A stretch of DNA of 64,000 nucleotides from Manganibacter manganicus (GCF_002075885.1 NZ_MDET01000007.1:216-64215), one strand, 5' to 3'; counted from the stretch's first letter, positions 9,873 through 18,822 are shown. Notes: generated by a model from the letters alone, not told the origin. A program made the numbers and translations.

Positions 9873-10082
9873 ATGACCACTGGAACAGTAAAGTTCTTCA
9901 ATTCTACCAAGGGCTTCGGCTTCATCGCTCCAGAAGATGGGAGCACGGATGTATTCGTGCACATCTCAGCTGTGGAACGCGCCGGCATGCACACCATCGT
10001 CGAGGGCCAGAAGCTCTCGTTCGACGTCGTGAAGGATCAAAGCAGGGGCAAGTCCTCTGCCGAGAACCTCCAGACTGCCTAA
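9873..10082 (+). CDS. cold-shock domain protein (CspA family, 69 aa)
   Basis: A single cold-shock domain binding single-stranded nucleic acid. It holds RNP1 KGFGFI (residues 14-19) and RNP2 DVFVHIS (28-34). AAGGAAAA precedes the ATG at 9873. The 207-base untranslated stretch before it (9666-9872) is consistent with the long 5' leaders of cold-shock mRNAs, although I cannot identify a defined thermosensor. Confidence 0.95.
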   Translation: MTTGTVKFFNSTKGFGFIAPEDGSTDVFVHISAVERAGMHTIVEGQKLSFDVVKDQSRGKSSAENLQTA

Positions 10083-10191
10083 GGATATCGCTTCTGGTTT
10101 TTGACCACGGATGTACTGGCACTGACCATTGAGGCGATCAGAAGAAGGCTGGGCATTGTCCTGGCCTTTTTCATTTTTGGAAGGAGGAAAG

Positions 10192-10431
10192 ATGCAGAAT
10201 ATTCCTGACGGCGTTTTCAAGCCGAAGCCCACCAGCGCAGAAAATAAGAATGCCACCACCACGCATGTGGCGCGCTCAATCATCGAAGGTGAAGCCACCA
10301 AGCGCGCTGCCAAAACTGAGCGCTTGCGCAACGCTAGGCTCGCAAAAGAGGCGCAGGAAGTTACTACTCCGATGAAGCTAAAGCCTGCTAAGCGAAGCCC
10401 AAAATCACGAGGTCGCCATGAAACTGCCTAG
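10192..10431 (+). CDS. small basic hypothetical protein (79 aa)
   Basis: Start chosen at 10192 because GGAGG lies immediately upstream. It gives MQNIPDGVFKPKPTSAENKN and a Lys/Arg/Ala-rich helical body (EATKRAAKTERLRNARLAKE) ending KRSPKSRGRHETA. It is likely a nucleic-acid-associated or disordered protein. It lies 109 bases downstream of the cold-shock gene and overlaps a further short gene at its 3' end. Confidence 0.55.
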   Translation: MQNIPDGVFKPKPTSAENKNATTTHVARSIIEGEATKRAAKTERLRNARLAKEAQEVTTPMKLKPAKRSPKSRGRHETA

Positions 10432-10588
10432 CTTGGTGAAGTCCTCTACACAAAAAAGCATCACACCGATCCCGCCAAGGGCACTGCTCAAACCTCGCTT
10501 TAATGAGGCCCTTCGCCGGATTGCCAATGATTGCGTTGGGGTTAGGCGGCGTGCTGAAGAAGCAAGGCAGAGGCATCGGCTGATCTGA
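10418..10588 (+). CDS. short basic ORF (56 aa) overlapping the preceding gene
   Basis: It reads MKLPSLVKSSTQKSITPIPP and ends in an Arg-rich helix (VRRRAEEARQRHRLI). GAGG lies five bases before the ATG. It overlaps the preceding gene by 14 bases in another frame, consistent with coupled translation. No family recognised. It could be a chance ORF, but the ribosome-binding site favours it being real. Confidence 0.4.
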   Translation: MKLPSLVKSSTQKSITPIPPRALLKPRFNEALRRIANDCVGVRRRAEEARQRHRLI

Positions 10589-10667
10589 TCGGACACGTAG
10601 CCGCCTCCCTACCACTTCGTCTGTGCCGCTTCCAGCTTCTCAAGGCCCTCTAAAACCACAAGGAGCC

Positions 10668-10925
10668 CTATAACCGGGCAATCTGCTCTTTCGCCACTCG
10701 TACCAAGGCAGAGATAATGCGCCGCTGCTGCACAGCCTCGCATGTGAATTTTCCGTGGCGATAACGACCGTGGGCAGTTCCCTTGGGTGCGCCACCTCTG
10801 GCCCCGTGAAAGCGGCAGACGGACCACCCCTTCATTGCCGGAGCTTGGCAAGGCATCCCTGTCCGCTTCGATGTCGCATGGCAGCGGGGGGCTTGGTTCA
10901 TGCGGTTAACGCGGGGATCGCTCAT
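10668..10925 (-). CDS. conserved phage/island-associated small protein (85 aa)
   Basis: The motif CHATSKRTGMPCQAPAMKGW followed by CRFHGARGGAPKGTAHGRYRHG is a known conserved small-protein pattern in alphaproteobacterial prophages and islands. Two Cys and two His could bind a metal (inference). It is the last gene of a minus-strand operon, with its ATG overlapping the previous stop by four bases (10922-10925). The stretch after its stop continues open in another frame for about 20 codons (LVVLEGLEKLEAAQTKW), hinting at a frameshifted original C-terminus. Confidence 0.65.
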   Translation of the reverse strand: MSDPRVNRMNQAPRCHATSKRTGMPCQAPAMKGWSVCRFHGARGGAPKGTAHGRYRHGKFTCEAVQQRRIISALVRVAKEQIARL

Positions 10926-11569
10926 GCCCCCTCCCCATGAGAGACGTTGCCGACAACGGCCTGCCCACCTTCCCGTACATCGACGCGCTCGACATAAACA
11001 CGCTGTTCGCCCTTGCTGCGATGGCGCTTCAGAGCTTCGATCTGAGCGGTGAACGTGCGGGCAAGCCGGTTCATCGCCTTTTCGTAGCTTTCCAGTTGCG
11101 GGAGGTTATCCGCCATGTTCACCCTGCGTGCATAGGTGATCGTCGCCATGTGGATAGCCGCCATTTGCGTTGCGAGCATGGTTTCGACCTGATCGCGCGG
11201 CTCCATGCCGGTGATGATGGATCTCGCGAAATTCACATCGGCTTCGCGCGGCAAGCCTCTCTGCGGAGAGAGATTGTAAATCTGAGCCAGGATGCCGGCG
11301 GCAAAGTCTGCATCGGATGTTGCCATGGCCTCCATGAGCAAGGTGTATGCAGCCGTGCCATCATGGTGCTCGAACGAGATTTCCTGTTTCCCCTCGTTGG
11401 AAACCTTCAGCGCCGGAGCGGGCTTGGCCTTCTTCCGGCGCTCATGTTGCTGGACCAGCGCCGCCATCTCCCGTTCGTTGACCGGCTGGTAAACCTCACC
11501 CAGCTTGCGTTCGACGGTTTTCCGAGGTGTTTCGGCCTGAGCCTTCTGTTTCAGCGGTACGACGCTCAA
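10922..11569 (-). CDS. conserved hypothetical island protein (215 aa)
   Basis: A mostly helical protein without membrane segments. The N-terminal third is charged (KTVERKLGEVYQPVNEREM, VQQHERRKKAKPAPA). The middle has a Met/Ala-rich helix (PRDQVETMLATQMAAIHMAT) and the end a basic helix (ALKRHRSKGEQRVYVERVDV). It is commonly paired with the CHATSKRTG protein in rhizobial islands. It overlaps both neighbours by four bases, so three genes (11907 down to 10668) are translationally coupled. Confidence 0.6.
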   Translation of the reverse strand: MSVVPLKQKAQAETPRKTVERKLGEVYQPVNEREMAALVQQHERRKKAKPAPALKVSNEGKQEISFEHHDGTAAYTLLMEAMATSDADFAAGILAQIYNLSPQRGLPREADVNFARSIITGMEPRDQVETMLATQMAAIHMATITYARRVNMADNLPQLESYEKAMNRLARTFTAQIEALKRHRSKGEQRVYVERVDVREGGQAVVGNVSHGEGA

Positions 11570-11907
11570 TGCCGGGTCTCCCCAAGATGCTCGATACCCG
11601 ACACGGCTAGTCTGCCGATCAGCCTGACAGCTTCCTCAAGCATGATCTGCCCGAAATAGTGAAAGCAGAGCGCCGTACCGTCGTCGTCACGCGCGCGGCG
11701 CTCCTCGGCAACCGTGTGGCACCCGCGAGCGAAAGCGATCAGCTTGAATAGATCATCTGCGGTTGACGGCGAAGTATCGAGAAGCCGGTCAACCTCTGCC
11801 CTAAGGTCGGCCGGGATATCGGCCCCGTCGGCACGTTCGGTCATCCACTGTTCGATACCGTGCATGAGATCTGGGAGCGTGGGAATGGTGATCTGCTGAT
11901 CTGTCAT
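11566..11907 (-). CDS. hypothetical protein (113 aa)
   Basis: Start at 11907 (MTDQQITIPTLPDLMHGIEQ), with GGAGAAACGGAAG upstream. Acidic helical protein (DLRAEVDRLLDTSPSTADDLFKLIAFARGC). First gene of a coupled three-gene operon. No family recognised. Confidence 0.55.
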   Translation of the reverse strand: MTDQQITIPTLPDLMHGIEQWMTERADGADIPADLRAEVDRLLDTSPSTADDLFKLIAFARGCHTVAEERRARDDDGTALCFHYFGQIMLEEAVRLIGRLAVSGIEHLGETRH

Positions 11908-11945
11908 CTTCCGTTTCTCCTGCATTTCCGATAATGTGCACCGCA

Positions 11946-12143
11946 ATGAGCTATGACCATTTCAAACCGCCGGAGCATTTTTCGCCCACTGCGAAATTTA
12001 CCTACCGCGCTGTGCTTACCGTGCTGTTCGTGGCCATCATGATTGCTTTCATCTATTTCGTAGCACCGCTGATTGATCGATATGCCGGCGCTCCATTTGC
12101 CGACTGGTTTACCAATCTGATCTTCGGCCCTAAGGGCGCTTAA
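11946..12143 (+). CDS. small single-span membrane protein (65 aa)
   Basis: One strong membrane segment at about residues 25-45 (RAVLTVLFVAIMIAFIYFVA), a hydrophilic N-terminus and an amphipathic C-terminus (FADWFTNLIFGPKGA). An alternative in-frame ATG at 11934 exists; neither start has a clear ribosome-binding site. Next to phage lysis-type genes such a protein could be a holin-like factor, but I have no direct evidence. Confidence 0.4.
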   Translation: MSYDHFKPPEHFSPTAKFTYRAVLTVLFVAIMIAFIYFVAPLIDRYAGAPFADWFTNLIFGPKGA

Positions 12144-14298
12144 ATACCGAAACCTTCCCCTTGTTCTGATCGACCAGCATCGGCAGTGCGCCGCCCCTGA
12201 GAACAGCACCTCCGACGCCGCTGGAATTGGCTGGCACGGGCATGCGCACTGCGGCACTGGCGCGAGACGCATTTGCCAGCCCAGAGAGGCCCCGCAGAGA
12301 GGTTGTGGCTATTGCACCGACGCCGGAAGCTTCCAGCGGCCCCAAGCCGCCATACAGGGCACCCCCTGCTGATAGCGCGCCCATGATGCCACTCGCATAT
12401 TTCCTCAAAGTCGGCATGAGCCTGTTTGCCGTGTTCGAGCCGTTCAATCCGGCTTTGGCAGGAGACAACACGCGCATGACGTTGGAATAGGCAGTCATCA
12501 TCTTGCGCTCCGCTTCCGAGAACAGGACGTCGGCCACGCCCTTGCCATCGCCTTTCAGAAAACCATGGAGGTTTTTGGCAATCTGCGAAGGATTCATCTC
12601 CTGATCGCCGGCTCGCGTTGCCCTGAGCCAGAAGGATTGCCGGATTGCATTCCATTGCGGGCTGTCAGGTCCAAGAACCTTGCGAAGCTCCAGCGCGGTC
12701 ATGTGAGCGCTGGCCTTCGGGGATGCAACGGACGTGCCCCACAGGATCTTGCCGATTTCCTCCGGGCTCATGTCCTTGTCCATGATGGAGCGAACCCGCG
12801 CCTGAGCCTCGTATCGAGGATTGAGACGATTGCCGATTTTGGAACGCGGCTCCGACATGCCCTTGTATTCCGACCATTTGGAGCGGGCTGTTTTCAACTT
12901 CTGCAAGACATCATCCGAACCGCTGACAAGCCCGCGCTCGAAAACATCGTCGGTCCAGTCGTCTATCGCGCTGGAAATAGCCTTGAGGCCCGGCGCGTCC
13001 TGCCCAACAGGTGGGAAATTCTTGCGAAGCCCGGCCCGAAGGTTCTCGATCCACCGCAACTGCGCATCAACCGATTTCACTTCGCCGGCAGGGCCAGAAA
13101 GCATGGGCGTGGCACTATCGGAAGATTTGGCGGCGGTGGGGAGGCGGGCAAGGTAATCGTTCACGAACCTGAGCGCGCGTGCGGCCCCGGTATGGTACAT
13201 CGGATCAATCAGGATGTTGTCGGCATCAAGCTTGCCACGAATGAAATCCGGCAGGGAACGAACCGCTTCACCATCGACCAGAACATTCGGGTTGTTCACC
13301 GATGCCTCGTAGGCGTCCTGGCTGGCGGCTTTCAGCGCATCTCGCTTTCGGCGAAGGGAAGATGCCACATCATCATAAGGTGCGGCCTGACCCGAAATAG
13401 CTGGCGCGCCATTGGCAAGTCTCGACTGCACATCGTCAACTGACTGCCCCACGGCCCGGCGCTGGGCATCGTCAAAGCCCTGCATGGCTCCCTGACTGCG
13501 CAACTGGTTCTCGATATTGGCCTGGGGAACGGAGCGCGTTGCCTGGGCGCGCGACAGCGGAATGCCGAATTGTTGGGCCTCGGCAACATTCGCGGCGAGA
13601 TTTGCACCGGGAGCAACTTCACTGGAACCCCGAAACACACGACCCGCGAGATTGCCAAGGCCTGTTGCAACACCTTCTCCTACGGTGCCGAGGGCCATGC
13701 CTGTCGGAACGTTCCGAGCAGCATTCCAAACGCGGTTTCTTGCTCCATCTTCGCCCGACCCAAATCCGTGGGCTGCCATCGCGATGCCACCATCAGCCGC
13801 ACCACCAAGCAGGCGGGCCATCCAGCCCTTGCCGGATTGGGCGGCGTTGGCTGCGAGTGACAGGCCGCCTTTGGCTAGTGCCACGCCGCTGCCTACGCCG
13901 CCGGCAAGTTGTCCGCCTAGCCGATAGGCGAACCGGTCTTTCGCGTCGGAGCGGTCAATATCGCGCTGTTCTGCAAGATTGCGGTCATAGCGCTCCGAAA
14001 AGCTGTCGCCGTCGTTACCGGTCCCGAAAACAGGATTGAACAGCGCATCGCCACCTGCAGAAATTTCGTCAGCTAGTCCGGCACTGAGAATGTCAGCAGC
14101 ACCGCGCATTACGGTATCAACCTTGCCCATGGTCGAGTTTCGGTCCTCATGGGCATTTTCCGGCTGCATCATCTCAAAACCCGGAGGCGGTGGAGGCACG
14201 GAGCTATCAGAAGGCTGGTCTCCGTCGATGAGTTCAAAACCCGGAGGCGGAGGCGGAGCCGCCTGCAAGCGATCCCGTTTCGGCGCTGCACTGCTCAT
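12130..14298 (-). CDS. large phage virion/ejection-type protein (722 aa)
   Basis: A long Ala/Gly-rich protein of the kind encoded beside virion lysozymes in podophage-like prophages. It has a duplicated N-terminal motif (PPPPPGFELIDG at about residue 14 and PPPPPGFEMMQP at about 34), then glycine-rich hydrophobic stretches (LAGGVGSGVALAKGG) and long helical regions. I infer an internal or DNA-ejection protein; no enzymatic motif is visible. The ATG at 14298 overlaps the upstream stop by four bases. There is no sign of frame disruption. Confidence 0.6.
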   Translation of the reverse strand: MSSAAPKRDRLQAAPPPPPGFELIDGDQPSDSSVPPPPPGFEMMQPENAHEDRNSTMGKVDTVMRGAADILSAGLADEISAGGDALFNPVFGTGNDGDSFSERYDRNLAEQRDIDRSDAKDRFAYRLGGQLAGGVGSGVALAKGGLSLAANAAQSGKGWMARLLGGAADGGIAMAAHGFGSGEDGARNRVWNAARNVPTGMALGTVGEGVATGLGNLAGRVFRGSSEVAPGANLAANVAEAQQFGIPLSRAQATRSVPQANIENQLRSQGAMQGFDDAQRRAVGQSVDDVQSRLANGAPAISGQAAPYDDVASSLRRKRDALKAASQDAYEASVNNPNVLVDGEAVRSLPDFIRGKLDADNILIDPMYHTGAARALRFVNDYLARLPTAAKSSDSATPMLSGPAGEVKSVDAQLRWIENLRAGLRKNFPPVGQDAPGLKAISSAIDDWTDDVFERGLVSGSDDVLQKLKTARSKWSEYKGMSEPRSKIGNRLNPRYEAQARVRSIMDKDMSPEEIGKILWGTSVASPKASAHMTALELRKVLGPDSPQWNAIRQSFWLRATRAGDQEMNPSQIAKNLHGFLKGDGKGVADVLFSEAERKMMTAYSNVMRVLSPAKAGLNGSNTANRLMPTLRKYASGIMGALSAGGALYGGLGPLEASGVGAIATTSLRGLSGLANASRASAAVRMPVPANSSGVGGAVLRGGALPMLVDQNKGKVSVFKRP

Positions 14299-16214
14299 TG
14301 GACCGGCCTCCACTGGTTGCCATCCCATTCGACCGTTTCGCCGGTCTGCGGATTGCGAGCACGCTGGCGGCCCGTTGCACCACCGGACCCACGCGTGGCT
14401 CCCGATCCCTGTGGCTGCTCGGGGAACAACGGGTTGGCCTTGGCATAATTCCGAACGTCCTGATTAAATCCGGCGTCGAGTTTGCCGTGATCCTGCACAT
14501 ACTGATCGGCAAGTTGGGCAATCTCGATCTTGCGCTGCTCCATTGCCCGATAGGCTTCCAGCATCTTCCGATTGCCTTCCGGGGAGCGGTCAAGGCCGAT
14601 CTGTGCATCCTTGAGGAATTTGATATCCCTGTCGGAAAGTGCACCGGGCATGCCCATGCCGCCGCTGGGAGAGCGCATCAGGAGCGCCATGCGGTTCTGG
14701 ATGGAGCGGATCAGTTCCCCACCCGCAAGCTTATCCGGGTCGGTATCGATGCCCATGGATGCGCCAAGCTGGCGCAGGTTCAGTTCCGTCTCGGCACCGA
14801 AACCTGTCCTGACACCGCTGGTGAGGGCCTGCTCCGCCAGGTCGTACATGCTGAGCATGTCCTGCGCATTTCCCGCCTGCCGGGAGATATCGTCGTAGCG
14901 CTTGGCCTGAAGTTTAGCGCTTTCCTTGTTCCAGGCACTATCACCGGAATTGACATTCACGCTCGTTGCGCCGGCCCGCTTCATGTCCAGCATGTAATTC
15001 TGGAACGAGCCGTTATAGCCTTGATCGCGGGCAAGCTCATATTCGCGCATGTCGTCGGTGGGCTTAACCTGCGGATTGCGCAATTGGTTCAGCTTCTCGA
15101 CGGCTGTCTGGTATTCAACCCGCTTCATCGGGTCGTTCTGGTCCTGAAGGGCTGCACGACGTGACTTTGCGGCCTCGATTGCATAGGGGCGCGTGATGGG
15201 GTTGGCGAACAGCTTTCGCATCGTTTCGCCATCAGGCAGGGAGGGGACGGTCCCCACAGGCATACCGTCCTGCGGGTACATCGATCCGCTGGCATCAGCG
15301 ACCCGTACAGGGCCACCAGAGCCCATCGGCATGGATTGACCAACCGCAAGCCCTTCGAGCCCTTGCTGGGAAGGCGAACCGCCGAACTGCTGCGCATAGG
15401 AATTGGCTGAGGCCATCCGTTCCGCCGTCTCTCCGCCGGGCTGATCGTATCCGGCATAGCGCCAGGCATTGTTCATCAACTGCTGGGCCTCCTCCGGGCT
15501 GCGAGCCTGTTGCAGCTTCTGGATAAGGCCAGGGTCTTCGGCCAACAGGAATTTCCCCTGCGTCTGAGGAGACGGCGCGTTCGGATTGTCGCCATTCTGC
15601 TTTGCGAAAGCCTGCAATGCCTGCAAGCGAGGTCCGCGCCAGGACATGATGCCGCCTGCCGTTCCAGCCTGCCCGCTCTGCGAAGGGTCGGACCATGTGC
15701 CGGCGGCGTTCTTCGGGTCAAATCCGCTTTCAGCTTTCCCGGTGGCTGCAATCGCCGCGAGGGCATAGGGATTGGTCACGCCACCATCGCGAATGGCTTT
15801 GAGGAAGCGACCCGCAATCTGGTTGCTCGAAAGTGGCTGATTGCGACCCTGCCCCTGTGCGGCGAAAGCCTGCTCCACCCTTGCTGTTGCGGGGTCCATT
15901 GGAGCGGGCAAGGGCGAGCGCTGAATATTGCTCTGGGGTGGGTCCGTATCGAACTTGTCGCCCAAATCAGAGAGCATCAGCGGCTTGTTTGCCTGTTGGC
16001 CTCCGCCGAAGAGATTTGACAGCCCATCGGAGAGCCGGTCCATGAGGCTTGGCGGCTGTGGAGGCAAATTGATGCCGTACAGCTTTGCCAGCGTCTGCGG
16101 CGCTTCTTTCTCATTCCGCCAATTCCGACCGGCTTCATAGCCGTCGTTGGTCGCCTTCATGATGCCTTTGTAATCAACGGCATCGGGCAAGGTGGGATAC
16201 CGGATCGGAATCAT
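14295..16214 (-). CDS. virion-associated phage tail lysozyme-domain protein (639 aa)
   Basis: Residues about 135-280 form a phage-tail-lysozyme-like domain: FLKAIRDGGVTNPYALAAIA, TGKAESGFDPKNAAGTWSDP, GTAGGIMSWRGPRLQALQAF. The Glu in KAESGF is the likely catalytic residue. Such domains cleave peptidoglycan during DNA entry. The rest is Gln/Gly-rich with a long helical C-terminal part and an end resembling a tail peptide (GATGRQRARNPQTGETVEWD). It is translated upstream of the 722-residue protein with a four-base overlap, and downstream of two small DNA-binding-type proteins. Confidence 0.75.
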   Translation of the reverse strand: MIPIRYPTLPDAVDYKGIMKATNDGYEAGRNWRNEKEAPQTLAKLYGINLPPQPPSLMDRLSDGLSNLFGGGQQANKPLMLSDLGDKFDTDPPQSNIQRSPLPAPMDPATARVEQAFAAQGQGRNQPLSSNQIAGRFLKAIRDGGVTNPYALAAIAATGKAESGFDPKNAAGTWSDPSQSGQAGTAGGIMSWRGPRLQALQAFAKQNGDNPNAPSPQTQGKFLLAEDPGLIQKLQQARSPEEAQQLMNNAWRYAGYDQPGGETAERMASANSYAQQFGGSPSQQGLEGLAVGQSMPMGSGGPVRVADASGSMYPQDGMPVGTVPSLPDGETMRKLFANPITRPYAIEAAKSRRAALQDQNDPMKRVEYQTAVEKLNQLRNPQVKPTDDMREYELARDQGYNGSFQNYMLDMKRAGATSVNVNSGDSAWNKESAKLQAKRYDDISRQAGNAQDMLSMYDLAEQALTSGVRTGFGAETELNLRQLGASMGIDTDPDKLAGGELIRSIQNRMALLMRSPSGGMGMPGALSDRDIKFLKDAQIGLDRSPEGNRKMLEAYRAMEQRKIEIAQLADQYVQDHGKLDAGFNQDVRNYAKANPLFPEQPQGSGATRGSGGATGRQRARNPQTGETVEWDGNQWRPVQ

Positions 16215-16411
16215 GGGACTACCTTTCGCATCGCGGACAACGCCGCCTTGTGGTCTGTCACGGCGAATCCGTATCCGCTTGGGAATGGCTCAACGCCTGG
16301 GAGCTTCCCGGCACGGGCATCCGCGACAATGCCGCCAACGCCTCGGCACTCGCGTTTATGGGACTGCCAAAGCCCCATCAGCGTCGCGGGAGGGGCGGCG
16401 ATATCGGTCAC
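16211..16411 (-). CDS. small hypothetical protein (66 aa)
   Basis: Short protein (ATLMGLWQSHKRECRGVGGI, then AVTDHKAALSAMRKVVP) with no clear domain. It overlaps the upstream and downstream genes by four bases each, so it belongs to one coupled operon running 16563 to 12130. Confidence 0.5.
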   Translation of the reverse strand: MTDIAAPPATLMGLWQSHKRECRGVGGIVADARAGKLPGVEPFPSGYGFAVTDHKAALSAMRKVVP

Positions 16412-16563
16412 GCGGCAATCTCCTGCGCCGCAGTGCTTGTTGCCTGTCGGATATATTCCGAGATTGTCATGCCCTGACGACGGGCAGCGCGGCGCAATGC
16501 GCCTTCCTGTTTTCGCGTCATGCGGACATGAATTAGCCCTTCAAGTCTTTCGGGTCTTTGCAT
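16408..16563 (-). CDS. ribbon-helix-helix-type small DNA-binding protein (51 aa)
   Basis: The sequence LIHVRMTRKQEGALRRAARR followed by QGMTISEYIRQAT has the strand-helix-helix pattern of Arc/CopG/MetJ proteins (strand LIHVRM, helix KQEGALRRAARRQG, helix TISEYIRQAT). Start at 16563, with GGAG upstream. First gene of the virion-protein operon, so it may regulate it or the divergent P63C gene. Confidence 0.65.
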   Translation of the reverse strand: MQRPERLEGLIHVRMTRKQEGALRRAARRQGMTISEYIRQATSTAAQEIAA

Positions 16564-16771
16564 CGGCCTGTCTCCAAATCGACACGCCGAATATAACATT
16601 CAATAAGGGAGATGTCACACAATAATGTAATTAAATCATATAGTTATGTATTCGACCGGTTCCGTCCGGCTCTGTCCCAATGCGTCCAGAATGCGAACCC
16701 GATTGGTTGCACGCAGCAAAGAAACATGCGTAATGTGAGTTGTTGCTCTGGGGAGGGCTTGGGAGGAAATC

Positions 16772-17686
16772 ATGACGAAGGATCAGTTGCCGGTGGCTGT
16801 CTATAGCGGCACGCTACCGATTGGGGATATTGAGATTGACTGCGCTGTTTTGGAAGATGGCACGCGAGTTCTGTCAGAGCGGGCGGTTCATCGTGCCTTT
16901 GGCAGCAAACGCGGAGGGTCACACTGGCGGCGGGTGAAGGCGAACCCCAATGGCGCCAATTTGCCCTCTTTTCTATCCGCGACGAACCTTTCTGCTTTTA
17001 TAGACAACGACTTAGCAGTGGCGCTAAGAATACCTTTATCCTATGTATCTGTTTCAGGCGGGGCGCCTGCCAATGGGATGAGGGCAGAGCTCTTGCCCGA
17101 AATTTGCGGAGTATACTTGGCCGCTCGACGCGCCGGTAAACTTCACCCTTCGCAAGATCATTTGGCTGAACAGGCCGAAGTCCTCATGCAAGCCTTCGCA
17201 AAGGTTGGCATTGTGGCGCTGGTTGACGAAGCAACCGGCTATCAGCGAGATAGAGCGCACGACGCACTGCGCCTATTGCTCTCAAAATATATCGCTGAGG
17301 GCCTTCAAAAGTGGCTCAAGACGTTTCCTGACACCTTCTTTGCCGAGCTCGATAGGCTTTACGACAACGCCAAAACCCACTCGAGAAACCGGCCGCAGTA
17401 CTATGGCAAATTCATTAATCGATACGTCTACAACCCGCTTGAAAACGGCTACGTCAAGGCCGAACTAGACCGTCTGAACATTGACGACGGCGGGAAACGC
17501 AAAGCGCGCTTCCATCAATGGCTAAGCGACGAAGGTCGAAATATGCTAATACATCAGATAGGCCGCGTTCAAGGTTTGATGGAGATGTGTACCGATATCG
17601 AGTACTTTAAGAAAACCGCACAACGGCAGCGGAGCGTATCAATCGCTCCATACCTCTTCGATGACATGAATAAAATAATCGAATAG
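16772..17686 (+). CDS. P63C domain-containing protein
   Basis: P63C is a domain of unknown function common in phages and islands. The C-terminal half carries the signature ALVDEATGYQRDRAHDALR (about residues 148-166), LQKWLKTFPDTFFAELDRLY and NRPQYYGKFINRYVY. GGGAGG lies upstream of the ATG. The gene and its upstream region are visibly more AT-rich than the neighbours, which fits a separate origin. It is followed by a rho-independent terminator. Confidence 0.8.
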   Translation: MTKDQLPVAVYSGTLPIGDIEIDCAVLEDGTRVLSERAVHRAFGSKRGGSHWRRVKANPNGANLPSFLSATNLSAFIDNDLAVALRIPLSYVSVSGGAPANGMRAELLPEICGVYLAARRAGKLHPSQDHLAEQAEVLMQAFAKVGIVALVDEATGYQRDRAHDALRLLLSKYIAEGLQKWLKTFPDTFFAELDRLYDNAKTHSRNRPQYYGKFINRYVYNPLENGYVKAELDRLNIDDGGKRKARFHQWLSDEGRNMLIHQIGRVQGLMEMCTDIEYFKKTAQRQRSVSIAPYLFDDMNKIIE

Positions 17687-17710
17687 CATCAGCCGCCCAC
17701 TCTCCCCAAT

Positions 17711-17733
17711 CCCGCTCCGGCGGGGTTTTTTTT
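17711..17733 (+). terminator. rho-independent terminator of the P63C gene
   Basis: Stem CCCGC/GCGGG with loop TCCG, followed by G and eight T residues, 25 bases after the P63C stop codon. Confidence 0.85.
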
Positions 17734-17790
17734 GTTGCGCTGATGCAGCAGCAATGGTGAGATGCTTGCGGGCAAACAGAGGGGTTTGGA

Positions 17791-18102
17791 ATGGCATTGA
17801 CGCAGCACGATGCTCGCATGGTCTTTGGAATGGTCGCGCGCGGCGACAAGCACCACGACGTAGCAGCTTACTTCGGAGAGAACCCGGCTCGCGTGGCCGA
17901 GGTCTTGTCTGGCGAAGCCTTTGGGTTCCTTGACGCCCTTCCGCCGGCCGAGTTGCCGCCGAAGGGATCGCCAGGCTTGAAGGGTCGTAAACTTCTGGCT
18001 TTCGTGGAAAAGGCCATTGGCCAGCTTGCAAACGGTGAGGCCAAAGATGCCGCCGAAACCTTGGCGGCGGGCGTAAAACGCTACAACCTCAGCGAGGGAT
18101 AA
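17791..18102 (+). CDS. conserved hypothetical protein (103 aa)
   Basis: An N-terminal helix-turn-helix-like stretch (ALTQHDARMVFGMVARGDKHHDVAAYFGENPARVAEVLSG, given here only as its position, residues 2-41) resembles families that bind DNA. The remainder is helical with a Pro-rich turn (PPAELPPKGSPGLKGRK). I know of similar proteins in rhizobial genomes without function. It overlaps the convergent methyltransferase gene by 22 bases. Confidence 0.55.
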   Translation: MALTQHDARMVFGMVARGDKHHDVAAYFGENPARVAEVLSGEAFGFLDALPPAELPPKGSPGLKGRKLLAFVEKAIGQLANGEAKDAAETLAAGVKRYNLSEG

Positions 18103-18707
18103 TCACCTTCTCGCTCCAGTCCTCGCCGGCATGGCGGAACCCACGCCAACCGGGGAGTTGCATCGCGGTCTAACTGCCACACGAACCAAGCGTAGCCGGT
18201 GGCCGTTGATGCCTTAGGATCAACGCGACCTTTCACCATGGGGACGCGCTCGCTGAACTGCGCGAAGACGGACGGCGGACACCTGCTGAAAATATTCTCG
18301 TAGCGCCCGACGCTTTCGAGGAAGACGGTGCGGGCAAGGATTGCCACCCCCTTTCGAGCAACGCCAAGGGCGCGCTCGACAAATTCCTCCGCAAGCCGGA
18401 ACGGGGGGTTGGTAATCACCCAGTCGTGTGACTTCGCCTCATAAGGATAGGTCAGGAAGTCTCGAACCGGCGCATGGCCGTAGTGAAAGGCATCAGCGGC
18501 GTCCACCGTGCCGAAATATTCCGCCAGCGGCCTTGCCATGTAGCCGCGTCCGCAAGCCGGTTCCAAGCACGATAGACCGCGCACCTCATCAGCCCCAATC
18601 ACCTGCTCGATAAGCGCCCTCGTCGCCCACGGCGGTGTCGGGAAGTCATCGGGGCTGTCGGCTGCCTCGTGCCGCTGCGCCATGACTGCATGTGACGTGT
18701 TTTGCAT
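18081..18707 (-). CDS. phage-type DNA N6-adenine methyltransferase (208 aa)
   Basis: SAM-dependent methyltransferase. Motif I is LSCLEPACGRGYMARPLAEY (about residues 45-64) and the catalytic motif is NPPF (in DWVITNPPFRLAEEFVERAL, about 95-115), which specifies N6-adenine modification. At 208 residues it has no partner nuclease nearby, so it is an orphan enzyme, as is usual in prophages where it protects DNA or affects regulation. The ATG at 18707 follows GGCGGGAGATC. Confidence 0.85.
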   Translation of the reverse strand: MQNTSHAVMAQRHEAADSPDDFPTPPWATRALIEQVIGADEVRGLSCLEPACGRGYMARPLAEYFGTVDAADAFHYGHAPVRDFLTYPYEAKSHDWVITNPPFRLAEEFVERALGVARKGVAILARTVFLESVGRYENIFSRCPPSVFAQFSERVPMVKGRVDPKASTATGYAWFVWQLDRDATPRLAWVPPCRRGLEREGDYPSLRL

Positions 18708-18822
18708 TTTGATCTCCCGCCTTCGGCGGGCAGCATACTCCGCTTCCCTTGAAAAAGATTCTCCTAATTTCGCAAACGGAAGCTGCCTGCTTCAGGATGA
18801 TGGGGGTCTGACCGGCGTTCAT
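18646..18822 (-). CDS. possible short ORF (58 aa) overlapping the methyltransferase start
   Basis: An ATG at 18822 follows a strong GGAGG and reads MNAGQTPIILKQAASVCEIR. It overlaps the methyltransferase by 62 bases in another frame, and its C-terminal third is a shadow of that gene. The ribosome-binding site is the only positive evidence. Confidence 0.25.
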   Translation of the reverse strand: MNAGQTPIILKQAASVCEIRRIFFKGSGVCCPPKAGDQNAKHVTCSHGAAARGSRQPR

